The notes below the pieces were generated by a model, which had not been told where the DNA came from, searched no databases, and saw only the letters and a list, made by a program, of their open reading frames with translations. A program made the position numbers and the translations under genes. From VBDM01 sp041496705 (GTDB lineage: Bacteria > Pseudomonadota > Gammaproteobacteria > Burkholderiales > SG8-39), in NCBI GenBank assembly GCA_041496705.1, contig JBGQFD010000140.1, forward strand, positions 1 to 6,872: a DNA stretch of 6,872 nucleotides, written 5' to 3'. Positions 1-5,673 of the stretch are shown here, piece after piece; the first letter of the stretch is position 1, and every line of letters begins with the position of its first letter.

Positions 1-97
1 GCCGGGAGAGCTGCTACTCGGCACCAAGGGATACAGCTTCGGCCTCGGTTTCATGGTGCGCACGGGTGACGGCGTCGCGGGCGTGCCGGGTTCGGCC
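1..97 (+). pseudogene. Beta-lactamase-family serine hydrolase, internal fragment cut off at its 3' side
   Basis: Reading from base 2, the frame gives a segment containing GYSFGLGFMVRTGDGVAGVP (bases 29-88) followed by GSA. This matches the pattern near the C-terminus of class C beta-lactamase-like serine hydrolases and esterases (GWGFGLGFAVRT...GxPGSxGxYGWGG). In that family the chain then runs through a GWGG/GTxFWVDP-like stretch. Here the match stops at about base 97 and the frame becomes antisense of the neighbouring alpha/beta hydrolase, staying open only until a TAA at 461-463. The catalytic Ser-x-x-Lys and Tyr motifs would lie left of the window. The family call comes from recognising the motif. 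I infer that the gene has lost its last several dozen residues and now ends in an unrelated tail of about 120 residues. An assembly error is the main alternative. Confidence 0.62.
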
Positions 98-334
98 GTT
101 CTGCACCTGCGCCCACACCGAGAACTCGTTGAGTCCCGCTTCGAGAACGATCGTGGGGCGGCCTTTGCCAAGGCAATGCAAATGCAGGCGATATCCGCCG
201 ATGTCGACCAGCTCGCCCGGCGGCGGGAATTCCCCGAGCCCGGCTTTGGCATAGGCGATGAAAAGCCAGGCCGCGAGGAGCAAGACGAGGAAAATCGACG
301 CGACACCCGACAGGATCGTGGGCAGCGATGGCAT
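14..334 (-). pseudogene. Alpha/beta hydrolase, N-terminal fragment only, 3' end lost
   Basis: The ATG at 334 is the most upstream start, because an in-frame TAG lies two codons before it. The product begins with a membrane anchor (residues about 8-28, rich in Leu, Val and Ala). The typical start of an alpha/beta hydrolase fold follows: VDIGGYRLHLHCLGKG, then PTIVLEAGLNEFSVWAQVQ. Family members continue with the nucleophile-elbow region (AYDRAGxGxS and GxSxG). Here the homology ends after WAQVQ at about base 101. The last 28 or so residues are antisense of the serine hydrolase fragment, ending at a TAG at 14-16. No catalytic triad residue remains, so the protein should be inactive. The family call is firm on the first 75 residues. 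Whether the break is real or an assembly artefact cannot be decided here. Confidence 0.68.
97..101. other. Junction between two truncated convergent hydrolase genes
   Basis: The + strand serine hydrolase pattern runs to the Ala codon at 95-97. The - strand alpha/beta hydrolase pattern runs to the Gln codon at 101-103. The bases between fit neither family. Two convergent genes therefore lose their 3' parts at one point, with no insertion sequence end, tRNA or obvious long repeat at the joint. A simple deletion across a tail-to-tail gene pair explains this best. Confidence 0.55.
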
Positions 335-423
335 GGACTACGGACCGGCAGGCGTGCGCCGGGTTCGCAATCTCACGGTCGGGTACGCGATGCTCCGCCC
401 AATCCCGAGGATGCCTTCTACGC

Positions 424-439
424 TTTGATCCAGATCAAA
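424..439. promoter_or_regulatory. FNR/ANR/DNR-type operator, perfect dyad
   Basis: The sequence TTTGATCCAGATCAAA is a perfect 7-base inverted repeat with a 2-base centre. It contains TTGAT-CCAG-ATCAA, an exact match to the established FNR-family consensus TTGAT-N4-ATCAA. It lies in the divergent spacer, 70 bases before the binding-protein ATG at 510 and 89 bases before the hydrolase ATG at 334. Its centre (431/432) is about 41 bases before the start point expected from the -10-like CATAAT at 459-464, which is the class II activator geometry. I infer oxygen- or nitrogen-oxide-responsive activation of the rightward operon. An effect on the leftward hydrolase remnant is possible. Confidence 0.7.
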
Positions 440-458
440 CAAGTTGCCTCGCGCAGTG

Positions 459-464
459 CATAAT
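459..464 (+). promoter_or_regulatory. Probable -10 element of the binding-protein promoter
   Basis: CATAAT differs from TATAAT at one position and is preceded by TG at 457-458. There is no good -35 hexamer 16-18 bases upstream; that place is taken by the right half of the FNR-type dyad. This is the usual arrangement for class II FNR/CRP-dependent promoters. The predicted transcription start is near 471-473. Confidence 0.5.
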
Positions 465-494
465 TGGCTTTCCGAATGGTACGGCAGTCCTATC

Positions 495-501
495 AAAGAG
501 G
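495..501 (+). promoter_or_regulatory. Ribosome binding site that fixes the binding-protein start
   Basis: AAAGAGG lies 8 bases before the ATG at 510. This favours that start over the in-frame ATG at 444, which would put 22 hydrophilic residues in front of the signal peptide and would lie upstream of the predicted transcription start. Confidence 0.7.
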
Positions 502-509
502 TGAAAATC

Positions 510-1553
510 ATGAACACTTCGCATCGCAAACGCATCGGGTTCGCAGCCGCGGTGCTCGTCTGGGCGGCCGGGTTTTCCGGGGTCACCGCCGCGCAGCCCC
601 TGCCCGTGCTAGATGTGGTGGTCGGCAACAACTTCGGACACTTGCCGATGTTTATCGGCGCGGAGAAAGGCATCTTCAAGAAGCACGGCGTCGACGTGCG
701 CCTCAAAGTCGTGAACACCGGCACGGACATGGTCAACGCCATGCAGAAACGCGAGGTCCAGGTCGGCGACATGAGCGTGACCACTTTCCTCAAGGCGCGC
801 CACGCCGGCGATCCGTTTCGCGTGATCGGCATCATCATGAGCGACGCGACGCGATCGAACGCCGACGAGCCGCTCGCGATCGTGGCGCGCAAGGGCTCGG
901 GCGTGAGCAAGGTCGAAGACCTGAAGGGCAAGCGCGTCGGCCTCGCCAGGGCGCAGACTTCCGACGAGTATCTCAAGATGGTCCTGGCGCGGCGCGGCAT
1001 GAAGTATGAAGACGTGGTGATCGAGAACATCATGGCGCCGCCGGCGCTCGCGCCGGCGCTCAAGGCGGGCAAGGTCGACGCGGTGGTCTCCTGGGAGCCG
1101 TACAACACCGCGGTACTCGAGCAGGTGCCCGACTCTTACGTCGTCGTTCGCGGCGGCGGTCATCTTTCCTACATCATGGTGGCCACGACGCACGAGCCGA
1201 CGATCGCGAACAACCCGCAGGTACTGCGCAACTTTGTCGCGGGCCTCGCCGAAGCTTCACAGTACACGCGCAGGAACCGCAACGAAGCGGTCGAGATCTT
1301 TGCGAAATGGGTGCCGGGCATCGATCTGACGGTCGGCAAGAAAGCGATCCAGCACATCAGCTTCGACCCGCGTGTCTCGCTCCCGGTGATGCAGGCCTTC
1401 GAGGCCGCGGAGGATGACGTCCTGAAGAACACGCTCCAGGGCGCGGCGCGACTGAACGTCCCGAACCAGTTCGCGCTCAGCTTCCTCGCAGAAGCCGAAA
1501 AGTCGCATCCGGAGTATTTCAGCGACTTGCCCTCGCTGCCGGCAAGCCGTTAG
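510..1553 (+). CDS. ABC-type substrate-binding protein, NMT1/NrtA/SsuA/TauA-like
   Basis: This is a 347-residue periplasmic solute-binding protein. Residues 1-28 are a Sec signal peptide: a basic start (SHRKR), a hydrophobic core and probable cleavage after VTAA. The mature part shows the SsuA/NrtA pattern: VVVGNNFGHLPMFIGAEKGIFKKHGV (residues 36-61, broken here as VVVGNNFGHLPMF then IGAEKGIFKKHGV), a VEDLKGKRVGLA hinge at 135-146 and ALKAGKVDAVVSWEPY at 183-198. Length is normal for the family. Such proteins deliver a small organic or inorganic anion, or a pyrimidine-like ligand, to an inner-membrane permease and ATPase. Neither partner gene is adjacent: a lipoprotein gene follows after 11 bases. 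The ligand cannot be told from sequence. An FNR-type box upstream suggests induction at low oxygen. It could work with a transporter encoded elsewhere or act as a sensor. Confidence 0.88.
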   Translation: MNTSHRKRIGFAAAVLVWAAGFSGVTAAQPLPVLDVVVGNNFGHLPMFIGAEKGIFKKHGVDVRLKVVNTGTDMVNAMQKREVQVGDMSVTTFLKARHAGDPFRVIGIIMSDATRSNADEPLAIVARKGSGVSKVEDLKGKRVGLARAQTSDEYLKMVLARRGMKYEDVVIENIMAPPALAPALKAGKVDAVVSWEPYNTAVLEQVPDSYVVVRGGGHLSYIMVATTHEPTIANNPQVLRNFVAGLAEASQYTRRNRNEAVEIFAKWVPGIDLTVGKKAIQHISFDPRVSLPVMQAFEAAEDDVLKNTLQGAARLNVPNQFALSFLAEAEKSHPEYFSDLPSLPASR

Positions 1554-1564
1554 GCGCACAGCCG

Positions 1565-1966
1565 ATGAGATTCATTGCACTGATTGCCGTCTTGCTCGCC
1601 GGTTGTGCCACGTCACCCGAGCTCGGCGAAGCCACGGACAGCTGGTACGGGGCGACCTACGACGAGGTGGTGCTGCGCTGGGGCACGGCGGTGCGCAGCA
1701 CCAAGCTCAACGACGGTCGCGATGTCTACACCTGGGTGTCGGAAAGTTCTGGCACCCGGGCGCGTGCTCAGCCGTCGGTGGGTATAGGTTTCGGCAGCGG
1801 CGGGGTCGGCATAGGCACCGGCGTGATGTTCGGCGCGAGCGGCGGAGAGCCGCAGCGCTGCGAGCGCACCCTGATATTCAAGGCGGGTCGCGTCGACGAG
1901 CAGAACTGGCAGGGGCCGGCGGAGTACTGCAAGACATTCCGGCGGGACGTCCTCCCGACGCGCTAG
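1565..1966 (+). CDS. Small glycine-rich outer-membrane lipoprotein, function unknown
   Basis: The 133-residue product starts with a short hydrophobic signal and a lipobox, LAGC, with the lipidated Cys at residue 14. Ala at the next position favours sorting to the outer membrane. Residues 27-58 (W-Y-G-A-T-Y-D-E-V-V, then W-G-T-A, then DGRDVYTWVSE) resemble the layout of BamE/OmlA-like small lipoproteins, where a helix is followed by strands ending in an aromatic-rich segment. That resemblance is an inference. Residues 71-90 form a Gly-rich stretch (SVGIGFGSGGVGIGTGVMFG), and Cys99 and Cys122 could form a disulfide. The start follows the binding-protein stop by 11 bases with only a weak AGGCG site at 1552-1556 overlapping that stop, so cotranscription is likely. 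I do not recognise a named family. Confidence 0.72.
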   Translation: MRFIALIAVLLAGCATSPELGEATDSWYGATYDEVVLRWGTAVRSTKLNDGRDVYTWVSESSGTRARAQPSVGIGFGSGGVGIGTGVMFGASGGEPQRCERTLIFKAGRVDEQNWQGPAEYCKTFRRDVLPTR

Positions 1967-2016
1967 GGCTGGGCGCGAGCGATCCCCGGCGCCCTAGGAC
2001 CGGGCCCGCGCCAGCC
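1967..2016. terminator. GC-rich hairpin between convergent genes, possible terminator
   Basis: GGCTGG-G-CGCG at 1967-1977 pairs with CGCGCCAGCC at 2007-2016, giving ten base pairs with one bulged G. Inside it CCCGG (1985-1989) can pair with CCGGG (2000-2004). The structure begins right after the lipoprotein stop and sits in the 93-base gap before the end of the convergent methyltransferase-like gene. It has no T-run on either side, so it is not a classical intrinsic terminator. It could still block or stabilise transcript ends in both directions. Confidence 0.4.
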
Positions 2017-2059
2017 AGCGCCCGCGCGCGCATGCGTGCAAGCACCGCGGACTGCCAGG

Positions 2060-3064
2060 TCAGACGCGCACGAACACCATGAGGGCGTTGTGCGTCGGAT
2101 CGCCCCGCTGCAGCAGCCTTCTGTCATCGCTCTGGAAGCCGCGCGCTTCCAGGTAGGCGACGAGTTGCCGCAGTGATGTGAAGTGACGCAATTCCGCCTG
2201 GTTGACCTGCCAGGCCGTGCCGAGACCCATGTTGAAGACATCGTGCGCCAACGCGACCATCCTGTTCATCGCGGACGAATGCACGTCGTGGTCGCGCACA
2301 ATCATGCGGCCGCCGGGGCGCAGCACTCGGTGCAGCGATGCAACAAAGGGGTCGAGCTTGGGCAGCGGCGCATGATGGAAGCCGATGTAGTTGGTGACCA
2401 AGTCCAAGCTCCGATCGGGCACTTCGGAGGACGGCAAGGGCGCATAGTCGTTCATCGGCACGAAGCGCCCCGGTCTGGAAATCCCGCCGCGCTCGACGAT
2501 GTCGGTCGGCGAGTACCCCGGCGCCTTGTCGTGTACGAGCACCAAGTCGCCATTGATCTCGATTTTCGATTTGAGGCGACTGACGTAGCGGCCGGTAGTG
2601 CCGATTTCCATATAGCCGCTGATCGAGCGCCTCGCGCCCAGGAGGTCAAGGGTTTGCGCGACCATCTCGTCCTTCTGTTTCGACAGCGCCGGCAGCGCGT
2701 AGCGAAATTCCGCCAGGAACGGCTTGATTTCCGGAAGCCGGGACTGCGCCCGTGAATAGATCTCGCGGTCGGTCTTTCCGGCCATCGTCGTATCCTCGAT
2801 GAGCCGCTGAAGACGTTCCTCCGGAAAGACGTGAAAGACGTTCGTCAGGAACAGCAGAAACTCGGCTTTGAGCCTGGGGTCGCCGTAAATGGCTTTGAAG
2901 TTCGACGAGCCGGCGAGCGCGTGGACGTTGAAGTCGCCGCTTCCAGCCTGCGCGGCGGCCGAATCACCGCGCGGCGGCGCGTCCATCGCGAATCCACGGT
3001 TTGCCGCCATCGCGGCGGCAACCAAACCTGCCAGCTTGAGCAGTCGTCTGCGGTGTGGGTTCAT
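2060..3064 (-). CDS. Class I SAM-methyltransferase-like protein with a Tat signal peptide
   Basis: The 334-residue product opens with HRRRLLKLAG (residues 4-13) and a hydrophobic stretch to about residue 26, a good twin-arginine export signal. Residues 50-145 form a mainly helical region (FKAIYGDPRLKAEFLLFL onward) that I cannot assign. A Rossmann-type methyltransferase core follows: GYMEIGTTGRY at 150-160 in the place of motif I, LVLVHD at 174-179, SLDLVTNYIGFHH at 219-231 and VLRPGGRMIVRDHD at 247-260. The last is the typical late-strand signature of methyltransferases. Motif I lacks the usual GxGxG: only two Gly remain, around Thr-Thr. The gene lies 9 bases after the FAD oxidase and shares its ribosome binding site with that gene's stop. 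Substrate is unknown. Export of a SAM-dependent enzyme would be odd, so it may bind another ligand, act with a pre-loaded cofactor, or remain cytoplasmic. Confidence 0.8.
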   Translation of the reverse strand: MNPHRRRLLKLAGLVAAAMAANRGFAMDAPPRGDSAAAQAGSGDFNVHALAGSSNFKAIYGDPRLKAEFLLFLTNVFHVFPEERLQRLIEDTTMAGKTDREIYSRAQSRLPEIKPFLAEFRYALPALSKQKDEMVAQTLDLLGARRSISGYMEIGTTGRYVSRLKSKIEINGDLVLVHDKAPGYSPTDIVERGGISRPGRFVPMNDYAPLPSSEVPDRSLDLVTNYIGFHHAPLPKLDPFVASLHRVLRPGGRMIVRDHDVHSSAMNRMVALAHDVFNMGLGTAWQVNQAELRHFTSLRQLVAYLEARGFQSDDRRLLQRGDPTHNALMVFVRV

Positions 3065-3071
3065 GGCCGGA

Positions 3072-3076
3072 CCTCA
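3072..3076 (-). promoter_or_regulatory. Ribosome binding site overlapping the oxidase stop codon
   Basis: On the - strand TGAGG contains both the TGA stop of the FAD oxidase (3076-3074) and the GAGG site for the methyltransferase-like gene, 7 bases before its ATG at 3064. This arrangement favours translational coupling of the two proteins. Confidence 0.6.
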
Positions 3077-5572
3077 GTAGTCGTAGATATGGTCGACAAC
3101 CAGACCTCCGCCGGATGACTGGGTCTCGCGCAGCAATGCGATGAGATCCCGCGTCGACACTCGCATGGCGACGCGCTTTCGCGAAGCGTCGGTCGGAAGA
3201 GGAAGCGCATACAGCGTCGTGCCGCGGCTGCCGTCGTAGAACCACGTCCGCGGCGCCACGCCGGTGACGAGGATATCGCTGTTGCCGGAGATTTCGGACA
3301 GTTCAATCTGCGCGCCGGAACGTGCCAGCGCCAGCATGGCCTCTCTGAAGGCGTCGTACCTGGGCGTCGCTGCCAGCGCGTAAGTATTGTCGAGCTTGTC
3401 GACGATTTCGAAATTCGCGATACCCGCTGCTGCTGCTTCGGCGCCCCAGCCGGCGACCACCATCTGCAGCCTGTCGGCCTCCGCGTTGTACACCGTGCCC
3501 GAGCCAACCGCGATCAGCCAGCCATATGCGGACTTCGCGCCGAACTCGAGGCTCATGATGAGCTTGCGCTCCCATTTCCGAATCACGCCTCTTCCCCACA
3601 GCGGTGTTTCGCTCCACAGCCCGGTCAACTTGTTCCAAAAGTCGTACTCGTACCACGGCCTGACGTGGGTGAAGTCAGAGTATTCCTTGGCAACCCGATA
3701 GGCATAGCGGTCTTCGTCGACTTGCTGGTTGTCGCTGAACCATTCCGAGATCCGCCCGATCGTGTTCTCGTAGAGCCCTTTCAGGGTGTATTCGACCGAG
3801 TAGCTCACACCGATTACCCAGAGCATCAGCTGATATCCCCAGTTCGGCGGATACGCGTCACCCGTCAGGCGATTTACCTCGATGTAATTGGTCCAGTACT
3901 GCCCGATCGACGAGACATACGGGAAGGACGAAGGCAGGTGCTTCTCGAGATGGGCCGCGAACTCGTCGTAGCTGTAGACAATATACCACTCGGGATGTGT
4001 CAGATAAGTCTGGCCCCCGTCGCGCAGGTAACCGGTGCGGCGGCGCAGATTCTCTCGCACCTCGGGTGCGAGCGCCTTGCGCATGGAGCCTGCAGGGGCG
4101 TAGTACTTGTCCCAGAGTTTGTTACGAAAACGGTTCTCGGGATCGAGCTTCGCCTTCATCGCGAAAAACTCGGCAGCGCGCGGGTAGGCTTTCAGGAACT
4201 GCTCTTGCGTCGCATGAGGCTGGTAAGGCAAGTAATACGAGCCGCCGACGTTCAGTACTGCGTCTATGAGTTCCCGGGTCCAGGTCGCCACCTGGTTGCG
4301 CGACTCGGCGTCGGTGTTCTGCTTGTAGTAGAGAACGAACGCGAAAACCTCTTCGCGCGCCCAGGCGAGCAACGCGCCCGGGTCGCTGTGCGCGTGCCGG
4401 ATCGAGACATTGATGGTATTGACGCGGTGCGCGCGAAGTATTTCGCGCAGCTTCGGAACAAATTCGTCGAAGCGTTGAACGGGAACGAAATATTCCTGCA
4501 GGACGTAGGTCGTATCCTTGCGTGAAGAGGGCTCCAGCTCGGCGACGTCGTAGCTCGCCTCGTAGTTGCGCCACCGCACGCTCTCCCCAGTAAACAGCAG
4601 CGGCTCGATGACGTATTCACGAATGGTCTTGCCGAACGGCCATTCAGAAACGACCCAGTAGACGAACCGGTCGAGCCGGTAGGAGCGATCCGTCGGAACA
4701 AGGCGCTCCTTCACCGTTACCGGCTTGTCGGTCTTGAGGTAGGACACTGCATGCACGTTGTCGAACTCATCCGGGTAGATGTCGGCATTATGGAACACTG
4801 CCAATCGCGAATCCCGGATGTTCTTGAAGAAGTGTTCCTTGTATCGCGCGATCGGCATCTTTTCAGCTTTGCGCTCCACTCTGACGTTGTCCTCAAGCTG
4901 CAACGTCGCCTCCGTGATCACTCCGAGACCGCCGTACCCGCCGATGATTCCATAAAAGATGTCGCGCCTCGCCTTCGGACTGGCCTCGATCAATGTGCCA
5001 TCGGGCAAAATCACACGCAGCGACTTCACGGAATGGATCAGCGGCCCCGATCCCACGTAGCGGCCGTGCACGTTGACCGAAAGCGATCCGCCGACGGTGA
5101 AATTCGAGTAAGTCTGCATGATCATGATCGATAGATCGTGCGGGTCGATGTACTCCTGTATTTGCCGCCAGCGAGCGCCCGCTTGAACGGTAATGACCTT
5201 GTCGGTCCTGGAGAAGCCGAGAATCTTGTTGAACCGACGCATGTCGATTTGCAGTGTTTGCGCCGTCGCGGTCTGGCCACCCATGCTGTAGCGGCCGCCG
5301 CCAATCGAAACGGGACCTTTGTGGCTTCGTACCGCTTGCGTTATCTCTTCGGTTGTCGTGGGGGCGATGATCTTCGCCACCTGGATCGGATTGAGCTGGG
5401 TGACGTCGTTGACAATCGGCGGACTGCTCGGTCGCTCGACGGCAGTTTCTGAAACTCCCCACAGCGCTGCCACGGTGGAGACGACCAGTACCGCAGCGAT
5501 GATGAGACCGACGGCCTTTGCGACAGTCTTGAAGCGCATCAGCAGCGTGTGCTGGGCAGGTTCGCTCGTCAT
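3074..5572 (-). CDS. Membrane-anchored FAD-linked oxidase fused to an unrecognised C-terminal region
   Basis: The 832-residue product has one N-terminal membrane segment (residues about 20-40) after a short basic stretch, which suggests an inner-membrane anchor with the rest facing the periplasm. Residues about 59-228 are an FAD-binding domain of the PCMH/FAD_binding_4 type: VSIGGGRYSMGGQT at 88-101, NFTVGGSLSVNVHGR at 157-171 and GGYGGLGVITEATLQL at 211-226. The substrate domain ends with LDPENRFRNKLWDKYY at 476-491, the usual end of alditol/aldonolactone-oxidase-like and DHCR24-like enzymes. About 330 further residues (500-832) are not part of that family. They include HPEWYIVYSYDEFAAHLEKH at 526-545 and a hydrophobic segment near 578-600. 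The usual covalent-flavin His seems replaced by Tyr95, suggesting non-covalent FAD. The start at 5572 has only AAGG one base away; Met12 at 5539 is an alternative. Substrate is unknown. Confidence 0.85.
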   Translation of the reverse strand: MTSEPAQHTLLMRFKTVAKAVGLIIAAVLVVSTVAALWGVSETAVERPSSPPIVNDVTQLNPIQVAKIIAPTTTEEITQAVRSHKGPVSIGGGRYSMGGQTATAQTLQIDMRRFNKILGFSRTDKVITVQAGARWRQIQEYIDPHDLSIMIMQTYSNFTVGGSLSVNVHGRYVGSGPLIHSVKSLRVILPDGTLIEASPKARRDIFYGIIGGYGGLGVITEATLQLEDNVRVERKAEKMPIARYKEHFFKNIRDSRLAVFHNADIYPDEFDNVHAVSYLKTDKPVTVKERLVPTDRSYRLDRFVYWVVSEWPFGKTIREYVIEPLLFTGESVRWRNYEASYDVAELEPSSRKDTTYVLQEYFVPVQRFDEFVPKLREILRAHRVNTINVSIRHAHSDPGALLAWAREEVFAFVLYYKQNTDAESRNQVATWTRELIDAVLNVGGSYYLPYQPHATQEQFLKAYPRAAEFFAMKAKLDPENRFRNKLWDKYYAPAGSMRKALAPEVRENLRRRTGYLRDGGQTYLTHPEWYIVYSYDEFAAHLEKHLPSSFPYVSSIGQYWTNYIEVNRLTGDAYPPNWGYQLMLWVIGVSYSVEYTLKGLYENTIGRISEWFSDNQQVDEDRYAYRVAKEYSDFTHVRPWYEYDFWNKLTGLWSETPLWGRGVIRKWERKLIMSLEFGAKSAYGWLIAVGSGTVYNAEADRLQMVVAGWGAEAAAAGIANFEIVDKLDNTYALAATPRYDAFREAMLALARSGAQIELSEISGNSDILVTGVAPRTWFYDGSRGTTLYALPLPTDASRKRVAMRVSTRDLIALLRETQSSGGGLVVDHIYDY
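4072..4072 (-). other. Approximate boundary of the FAD oxidase and its extra C-terminal region
   Basis: The conserved end of the FAD-linked oxidase fold (LDPENRFRNKLWDKYY) is reached at about residue 491. The extra region, read leftwards from about here to 3077, stays in frame with no stop or internal ribosome site that would suggest two separate genes. It is rich in Trp and Tyr from residue 526 to 660 and ends with a soluble-looking part (residues 700-832). Confidence 0.5.
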
Positions 5573-5673
5573 GCCTTGGGTTCGAAGTCGCGGTTCTCGG
5601 GCAAAGCCGGCTCAATCCGTCGTGCTCGACTCTGCCATGGAGACCGGAGAACCAACCCTACCGGAAATCCCAT
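5573..5673. other. 101-base spacer between the MFS gene and the FAD oxidase
   Basis: Both flanking genes read leftwards. I see no convincing -35/-10 pair and no hairpin with a T-run. A 7-base inverted repeat, GGTTCTC at 5592-5598 and GAGAACC at 5647-5653, is widely spaced and may be chance. An in-frame TGA lies 13 codons before the oxidase ATG, so that gene does not extend further upstream. Whether the oxidase has its own promoter here is open. Confidence 0.4.

Noticed and set aside
98..463. Open + strand frame continuing from the serine hydrolase fragment to a TAA at 461-463
   Set aside because: After base 97 it is antisense of the alpha/beta hydrolase and then of the promoter spacer. Its Arg- and Pro-rich content shows no family pattern, so it is a read-through tail and not a gene of its own.
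444..464. TTGCCT at 444-449 as a -35 element for CATAAT at 459-464
   Set aside because: The spacing is only 9 bases, far short of the usual 16-18. The FNR-type box explains the missing -35 better.
444..509. Earlier in-frame ATG at 444 as the binding-protein start
   Set aside because: It lies upstream of the -10 element, has no ribosome site, and would bury the signal peptide behind 22 hydrophilic residues.
338..1193. Long - strand frames opposite the binding-protein gene
   Set aside because: They mirror a clear coding gene with a signal peptide and family motifs. Their products are low-complexity and lack recognisable domains or ribosome sites.
3665..4525. 286-residue + strand frame opposite the FAD oxidase
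   Set aside because: It is a shadow of the oxidase gene in GC-rich DNA. No domain is recognised, and the - strand frame has continuous family motifs over the same bases.
5592..5653. GGTTCTC / GAGAACC inverted repeat in the spacer before the oxidase
   Set aside because: The 7-base arms are 48 bases apart with no second copy and no match to an operator I know. Chance is the simpler explanation.
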